Below are positions 60,199-64,000 of a stretch of 64,000 nt of DNA, piece after piece. Position numbers and translations under genes: made by a program. The stretch is from JACRLW01 sp050181465 (GTDB lineage: Bacteria > Planctomycetota > UBA1135 > UBA2386), in assembly GCA_050181465.1 (NCBI GenBank), contig JBFXDD010000022.1, positions 24,956 through 88,955 on the forward strand, written 5' to 3'. The notes beneath the pieces are model-generated. The model was not told where the DNA came from. It saw only the letters and a list, made by a program, of their open reading frames with translations, and did not search any database. The first letter of the stretch is position 1, and every line of letters begins with the position of its first letter.

Positions 60199-61275
60199 AT
60201 GACGCACCCCGTGCTCTTCATCCCCGGCCCCGTCGAAGTCGACCCCGAACTGCGCGAGATCATGGCGATGCCGGCCATCGGTCATCGCTCGAAAGCCGCC
60301 AAGGAATGCTTCGGACGGCTCGCGCCGCGACTGCGAGAGTTGTTCAGAACCGAACAGCACGCGTTCTTCGAGAACGCGCCGGCGACGGCGCTGATGGAGG
60401 CGACGATCCGCAACCTGGTCCGCTCCCGGGTGCTTCACGTCACGAGCGGTGCCTTCGGGGATCGCTGGGCGGAGATCAGCAAGGCCTGCGGTCGATCCCC
60501 CGTCACGGTGTCGTCGCCGTGGGGTGAAAGCGTGACGCCGGCGCAACTGCGCGAGGCGCTCGAGAAGGCGTCGGAGCCGTACGAGGTCGTCTGCATCACC
60601 CACAACGAGACGTCGACCGGAATGCTCTGCGACCTGCGCTCGCTGTGCGCGGTCGTCACGTCGGTGAGTCCGAACTCGCTGATCTGCGTCGACGTCGTCA
60701 CGAGCCTCGGCGGCGCCGAGTTCGCGTTCGATGAGTGGGGCATCGACGTCGCGTTCGCCGGGACGCAGAAGTGCCTCGCCTTGCCGCCGGGAATCTGTCT
60801 GTTCGCGCTGAGTCAGCGTGCGGTCGAGCGCGCCGCGACGGTCGAGGGCCGCGGCTTCCTGATCGACTTTGCCGCGACCCCGTCGCGCGCGGCCAAGAAT
60901 GAACCGCCGGCCACGCCGTGCGTGCCGCTGCTGTTCGCATTGGAGCGACAGCTCGAACGCATCGCGGCCGAGGGCTATGCGAACCGCTTCGCTCGCCACC
61001 GTACCATGCGTGACAGGACGATCGCATGGGCCGAGCGACACGGCTATGCGCCGTTCGTCGGCGATGCGGCACTGCGATCGCCGACGGTCAGTGCGCTCCG
61101 CGCGGATGCAGCGACGACGGAGGCGCTCATCGCCGCGGGCAAAGCCGGCGGCTTCACGATCAGCAAGGGCTACGGCAAGATCGCGAGCGAGACCTTCCGC
61201 ATCGGCCACATGGGCGACCACGACCTGCCGCGCCTGGATCGCCTGCTCGCGGCGCTCTCGGACCGGAAGGGATGA
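60199..61275 (+). CDS. Class V aminotransferase, likely phosphoserine aminotransferase
   Basis: 358 residues. The PLP-dependent fold has the Schiff-base Lys191 in FAGTQKCLALPPG and Asp165 in CVDVVTSLGGAEFAFD. The N-terminus, LFIPGPVEVDPELREIMAMPAIGHRS, is typical of the alanine-glyoxylate/serine-pyruvate and archaeal-type SerC group (PGP...). With serA and the phosphatase adjacent, phosphoserine formation is the most likely reaction, but an alanine-glyoxylate activity cannot be excluded. It starts 10 nt after the phosphatase stop and overlaps the recombinase gene by 4 nt. Confidence 0.85.
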   Translation: MTHPVLFIPGPVEVDPELREIMAMPAIGHRSKAAKECFGRLAPRLRELFRTEQHAFFENAPATALMEATIRNLVRSRVLHVTSGAFGDRWAEISKACGRSPVTVSSPWGESVTPAQLREALEKASEPYEVVCITHNETSTGMLCDLRSLCAVVTSVSPNSLICVDVVTSLGGAEFAFDEWGIDVAFAGTQKCLALPPGICLFALSQRAVERAATVEGRGFLIDFAATPSRAAKNEPPATPCVPLLFALERQLERIAAEGYANRFARHRTMRDRTIAWAERHGYAPFVGDAALRSPTVSALRADAATTEALIAAGKAGGFTISKGYGKIASETFRIGHMGDHDLPRLDRLLAALSDRKG

Positions 61276-62177
61276 GCTCGGCCCCGCTCGCCGCCAAGCT
61301 CGACGAGTTCGTCGCTCATCTTCGCGATGTGCGCCACGCGTCGCCGAACACGATCAAGGCTTACGGCAAGGACGTCGCCGACTTCCTCGCCCGGCTGCAG
61401 AACCCCGTGGAGGAGCCGACTCGACGCGACATGCGGCGCTGGTTGGTCGACCTCGAGCAGAACGGGCTCGCACCCACCTCGATCCAGCGCAAGCTCGCCG
61501 CCGTGCGCTCGTACTTCCGCTATCTGCGCAATCATCATGGTCTTGGAAGGGACGCGACGCGGCTCGTTCGCGCACCGAAGGCACCGAAGCGCATTCCTCG
61601 CTTCTTGACCACCGAGGAGGTCGAAGCGCTGCTCGGACTGAGCTTCGACGACGACTTCGCCGGATCGCGAGATCGCGCGATCCTCGAGGTCCTCTACTCG
61701 ACCGGCTGCCGTGTCGCCGAATGCGCGAGCCTGCGGGTGCTGGATCTCGACCTCGAAGAGGGCGTGGCGCGCGTCTTCGGCAAGGGCCGCAAGGAACGTC
61801 TCTGCCTGCTCGGCGGACCAGCGCGCCAGGCGACTGCGAACTACCTGGAGCATCGCAACGCGCGATTGCGCGAGCTCGGAACCACCGGGCCCAGCACCGT
61901 GTTCCTCAATCAGCGCTGCCGCGCGCTCTCGGCGCGTTGGATCTTCGAGATCGTCCGCCGCGCCGCGATCAGGGCGGGAATCCAGAAGCCGCTGAGCCCG
62001 CACGGCCTGCGCCACTCCTTCGCCACGCACCTGCTCGATCGCGGCGCCGATCTGCGTGCCGTCCAGGAGATGCTCGGTCACGCCCACCTGACCACCACCG
62101 AGATCTACACGCACGTCACCCTCGGCCGTCTGCGCGAGGTGTACGACCACGCCCACCCGCACCAGCGGCAGCGCTGA
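61272..62177 (+). CDS. Tyrosine recombinase XerC/XerD
   Basis: 301 residues from ATG 61272. The N-terminal SAM-like DNA-binding domain (EFVAHLRDVRHASPNTIKAYGKDVADFLARL) and catalytic domain have Arg147 (STGCRVAE), Lys171 (GKGRKER), His244 and Arg247 (SPHGLRHSFATHLLDRG), His270 (MLGHAHLTTTEIYTHV) and the nucleophile Tyr279. This is the housekeeping size and layout, so it most likely resolves chromosome dimers at dif with a partner. Which of XerC or XerD it is cannot be told without the second gene. Confidence 0.92.
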   Translation: MSSAPLAAKLDEFVAHLRDVRHASPNTIKAYGKDVADFLARLQNPVEEPTRRDMRRWLVDLEQNGLAPTSIQRKLAAVRSYFRYLRNHHGLGRDATRLVRAPKAPKRIPRFLTTEEVEALLGLSFDDDFAGSRDRAILEVLYSTGCRVAECASLRVLDLDLEEGVARVFGKGRKERLCLLGGPARQATANYLEHRNARLRELGTTGPSTVFLNQRCRALSARWIFEIVRRAAIRAGIQKPLSPHGLRHSFATHLLDRGADLRAVQEMLGHAHLTTTEIYTHVTLGRLREVYDHAHPHQRQR

Positions 62178-62483
62178 AGTGGTGGCGGGCGGTCGCGATA
62201 GTGGCGAAGCCGCGCGCAGTCTGCCGTGACTGGAATCCCGCTCCCTCGCCGTTCTGCTGGGCTGGTCCGGCCTTCTCTGGGTAAGCCGATAGCAGCCGGA
62301 ACGAGCTACCCGATCTCATCGCCGGCTGCTCAATGCTGGTGACGATCGACTCTTGCGACGCGCGAGACTCGGCCGCAACTCCAGCACCATGAGTCGCGCT
62401 CGTTCCATCGCCCCAGTGCGATCGCGGGGCCGCAACTCGCGATCGAAGTCGGGTCATGAACCGAGTGCAGTTCACACCCGACA
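62178..62483. other. Convergent intergenic region
   Basis: 306 bp between the convergent recombinase and isomerase genes. No gene, repeat, hairpin with a T-tract or RNA could be supported here. Confidence 0.4.
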
Positions 62484-63431
62484 TCACGTCGATTCCGACA
62501 CGGTCGCGCGCACGCGCAAGAGGAGATCCCGTGTGGCGATCACACCCTCGCGTTCGCTGAGCCGCGAACCCTCGTACTCGACTCCGACGAAGCCGCGATA
62601 TCCCGATTCCACGACGATGCGCAACATTCGCAAGTAGTCGGTGCGGGTCTCGTTGCCCTCGGCATCGAAGTCGTGGCTCTTGGCGCTGACGGCCTTCGCG
62701 AAAGGCATCAGTTCGGTCACACCGAGATACCGGTCGTACTCCTCGTTCTGGCTGACGCGGAAATTGCCGAAGTCCGGCAAGGTCCCGCAGCGCGGGTGAT
62801 CGACGCGCTGCATGACTCCGGCCAACCACGCACCGTTGCTCGACAGTCCGCCATGGTTCTCGACGATCACGTTCATGCCGAAGGTGTCGGCGAACTCGGT
62901 GAGGGCGCGCAGGCCGTCGGCAGCGAGCCGCTGTTGCTCCTCGTAGGACCCGCTGCTCTGGGCGTTGACTCGAATGGAGTGGCAGCCCAGGACCTTCGCC
63001 GCCTCGACCCACCGATGGTGGTTCTCGACCGCCTGCTTCCGCTTCTCGGCATCCGCGTCGCCGAGCGCACCCTCGCCGTCACACATGATCAACAGAGAGC
63101 GAACCCCGGCATCGGCGCAGCGGCGGTTCAACTCGGCGAGATAGCCGGCATCGCGCGCCTTGTCCTTGAAGAAGGCATTCACGTACTCGACGCCCTCGAA
63201 ACCAAGTTCGGCGGCGACCGCGGGGAAGTCGAGATTCGAGAAGTGCGGCTCGGCGCGGCCGAACAGGCTCTTGTGGAATGACCACTCGGCCAGCGACAGG
63301 GAGAACAGCGGTGCCTTCGCAGCGGCAGTTCCGCGACAGCCGACCGCGAGCGCAGCGGACCATCCGAGTGCGGCAGCGAGCACGGAGCGACGGGTGTAGG
63401 GTGAAGACACGGCGAGAGGTGCGTCGGACAT
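62484..63431 (-). CDS. Secreted sugar-phosphate isomerase/epimerase-like TIM-barrel protein
   Basis: 315 residues from ATG 63431 (MSDAPLAVSSPYTRRSVLAAA). A probable Tat signal (TRRSVLAAALGWSAALAVGC) also has a lipobox-like end (AVGC). The xylose-isomerase-like barrel has FGRAEPHFSNLDFPAVAAELGFEGVEYVN, VIVENHGGLSSNGAWLAGVM (metal-binding Glu), LPDFGNF and AVSAKSHDFDAEGN. Many such Tat-exported epimerase-like proteins occur in Planctomycetota; the substrate is unknown. It begins 24 nt from a repeat copy. Confidence 0.88.
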   Translation of the reverse strand: MSDAPLAVSSPYTRRSVLAAALGWSAALAVGCRGTAAAKAPLFSLSLAEWSFHKSLFGRAEPHFSNLDFPAVAAELGFEGVEYVNAFFKDKARDAGYLAELNRRCADAGVRSLLIMCDGEGALGDADAEKRKQAVENHHRWVEAAKVLGCHSIRVNAQSSGSYEEQQRLAADGLRALTEFADTFGMNVIVENHGGLSSNGAWLAGVMQRVDHPRCGTLPDFGNFRVSQNEEYDRYLGVTELMPFAKAVSAKSHDFDAEGNETRTDYLRMLRIVVESGYRGFVGVEYEGSRLSEREGVIATRDLLLRVRATVSEST

Positions 63432-63455
63432 GGAACGGCAGCGTGGTTGAGGGTC

Positions 63456-63637
63456 TAGCCCGGATGATTCGTGAACATCGTCGCGAGATCGCCGCAGGTC
63501 GATGACCGGCAGGGAGCTGCGTCGGTCGACGACCGAAGCGTAGCGGTAGCTACGCTGCCAGGGAGGAGCCGACGTAGCGACGCCGACGGGCGCGAATTGC
63601 GGCGATCGCAGCAGACGTTCACGAATGATCCGGGCTA
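63456..63637 (+). repeat. 182-bp dispersed element, copy G
   Basis: The 5' end reads TAGCCCGGATGATTCGTG. The central hairpin is AGCGTAGCG with AGCTACGCT, where other copies have AGCGTAGCT. The outer stem is GCTGCGTCGG with CCGACGTAGC. It is the tandem partner of copy H, sharing TA at 63636-63637, and lies 24 nt upstream of the isomerase gene. Confidence 0.93.
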
Positions 63638-63817
63638 GCCCGGACTGTTCGTGAACGTCGTCGCGAGATCGCCGCAGGTCGATGTCCGGCAAGGAGCTGC
63701 GTCGGTCGACGACCGAAGCGTAGCGGTAGCTACGCTGCCAGGGAGGAGCCGACGTAGCGACGCCGACGGGCGCGAATTGCGGCGATCGCAGCAGACGTTC
63801 ACGAATAGTCCGGGCTA
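63636..63817 (+). repeat. 182-bp dispersed element, copy H (tandem with G)
   Basis: It differs from copy G at only a few positions (GATGTCC versus GATGACC, AAGGA versus AGGGA, and the ends). The junction reads GGGCTAGCCC, so one TA serves as the right end of G and the left end of H. The pair is more alike than copies at different loci, pointing to local duplication. Confidence 0.93.
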
Positions 63818-63915
63818 GGATCGGAGCGGCGGATGATCGCGCCGGGACCGCGTGGATGCCCGAGTCCCGCGCCAAAAAAAGGGGTGGCCGATCGGTTCAC
63901 GAGTGGGCAAGTCCG

Positions 63916-63935
63916 CCCCCTGGCCTTGCAGGGGG
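63916..63935 (+). promoter_or_regulatory. Hairpin in the leader of the last gene
   Basis: CCCCCTG (63916-63922) pairs perfectly with CAGGGGG (63929-63935) around a GCCTTG loop. It lies about 16 nt before ATG 63952 and could affect translation of that gene. An oligo-A run, AAAAAAA, lies a little further upstream near 63874. Confidence 0.35.
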
Positions 63936-63951
63936 TCGCCCGATCACGAAG

Positions 63952-64000
63952 ATGCGCACCATGCGGGCCTCTCCCTCCTCGCTCCTCCTCGTGACGCTCG
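63952..64000 (+). CDS. Start of a secreted protein (cut by window edge)
   Basis: Only the first 16 codons are present: MRTMRASPSSLLLVTL. The basic start and hydrophobic run look like a signal peptide. A second ATG at 63961 is an equally possible start. It is divergent from the isomerase gene, with two repeat copies between them. Nothing can be said about function. Confidence 0.35.
   Translation, partial: MRTMRASPSSLLLVTL

Noticed and set aside
61272..62177. Tyrosine recombinase as evidence of a mobile element or integron
   Set aside because: Its length and motifs match housekeeping XerC/XerD, no att site or cargo is visible, and it is part of a run of core genes.
6406..63817. The 182-bp repeats as a CRISPR array
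   Set aside because: The copies are dispersed and long, and tandem copies touch without spacers; no cas gene is present.

Overview
This is a GC-rich bacterial chromosome segment that most resembles Planctomycetota. The phylum call is an inference. It rests on the set made of a DUF1501 twin-arginine protein, a DUF1549/DUF1553 cytochrome-like protein and a DUF255 thioredoxin protein, on a Pkn-type kinase carrying a formylglycine-generating-enzyme (FGE)-like tail, and on many lipoproteins and secreted proteins of unknown function. About 53 protein genes are supported. No rRNA, tRNA, CRISPR array, prophage or complete transposon was recognised. Most genes are on the minus strand and are packed into operons, and at least eight gene pairs overlap by 4 nt (ATGA).

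Layout. 1-6.3 kb: the 5' part of rsmA, an FGE-like lipoprotein, an OmpA-type lipoprotein, a helix-turn-helix membrane protein, a histidine kinase and a GspF-like protein. 6.6-12.7 kb: a signalling operon of transmembrane Ser/Thr kinase, lipoprotein and PP2C phosphatase. 12.8-17.4 kb: an FtsQ-like protein, a Ski2/Mtr4-type helicase and NAD kinase. 17.4-24.9 kb: dxs and a prenyl diphosphate synthase (the isoprenoid operon with nadK), then uncharacterised envelope proteins. 24.9-30.2 kb: a TPR lipoprotein, a GNAT acetyltransferase and hypotheticals. 30.3-36.1 kb: the DUF255, DUF1553 and DUF1501 operon. 36.6-45.6 kb: a methyltransferase, then an ExbB/ExbD proton-channel operon flanked by a giant TPR protein and a propeller/toroid membrane protein. 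45.9-54.9 kb: housekeeping genes ribD, miaB, a prepilin, a HU protein, mnmA, yajC, a yraN-like gene and an exopolysaccharide sugar transferase. 55.4-62.2 kb: serA, a secreted thioredoxin-like protein, a degenerate metallopeptidase, a SerB-like phosphatase, a class V aminotransferase and a XerC/D recombinase. Together the Ser genes could make the whole phosphorylated serine pathway. 62.5-64 kb: a TIM-barrel isomerase and the start of a further secreted protein.

The most striking feature is a dispersed 182-bp element present in eight copies (6.4, 29.6, 37.9, 48.5, 55.0, 55.2, 63.5 and 63.6 kb). It has TA-bounded terminal inverted repeats, a nested hairpin whose outer stem shows compensatory base changes, and tandem pairs that share a single TA. 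Every locus lies just upstream of a start codon, and two copies supply the stop codon of a neighbouring gene. It looks like a MITE or REP-like family that I do not recognise. Other points for a second look are an in-frame TGA between a signal peptide and its mature protein (57.2 kb), a likely double frameshift in the helicase (15.2 kb), cryptic or broken metallopeptidase motifs, a TonB-like arm carrying an alpha/alpha toroid, and a 13-base match to an Illumina adapter (2.37 kb).
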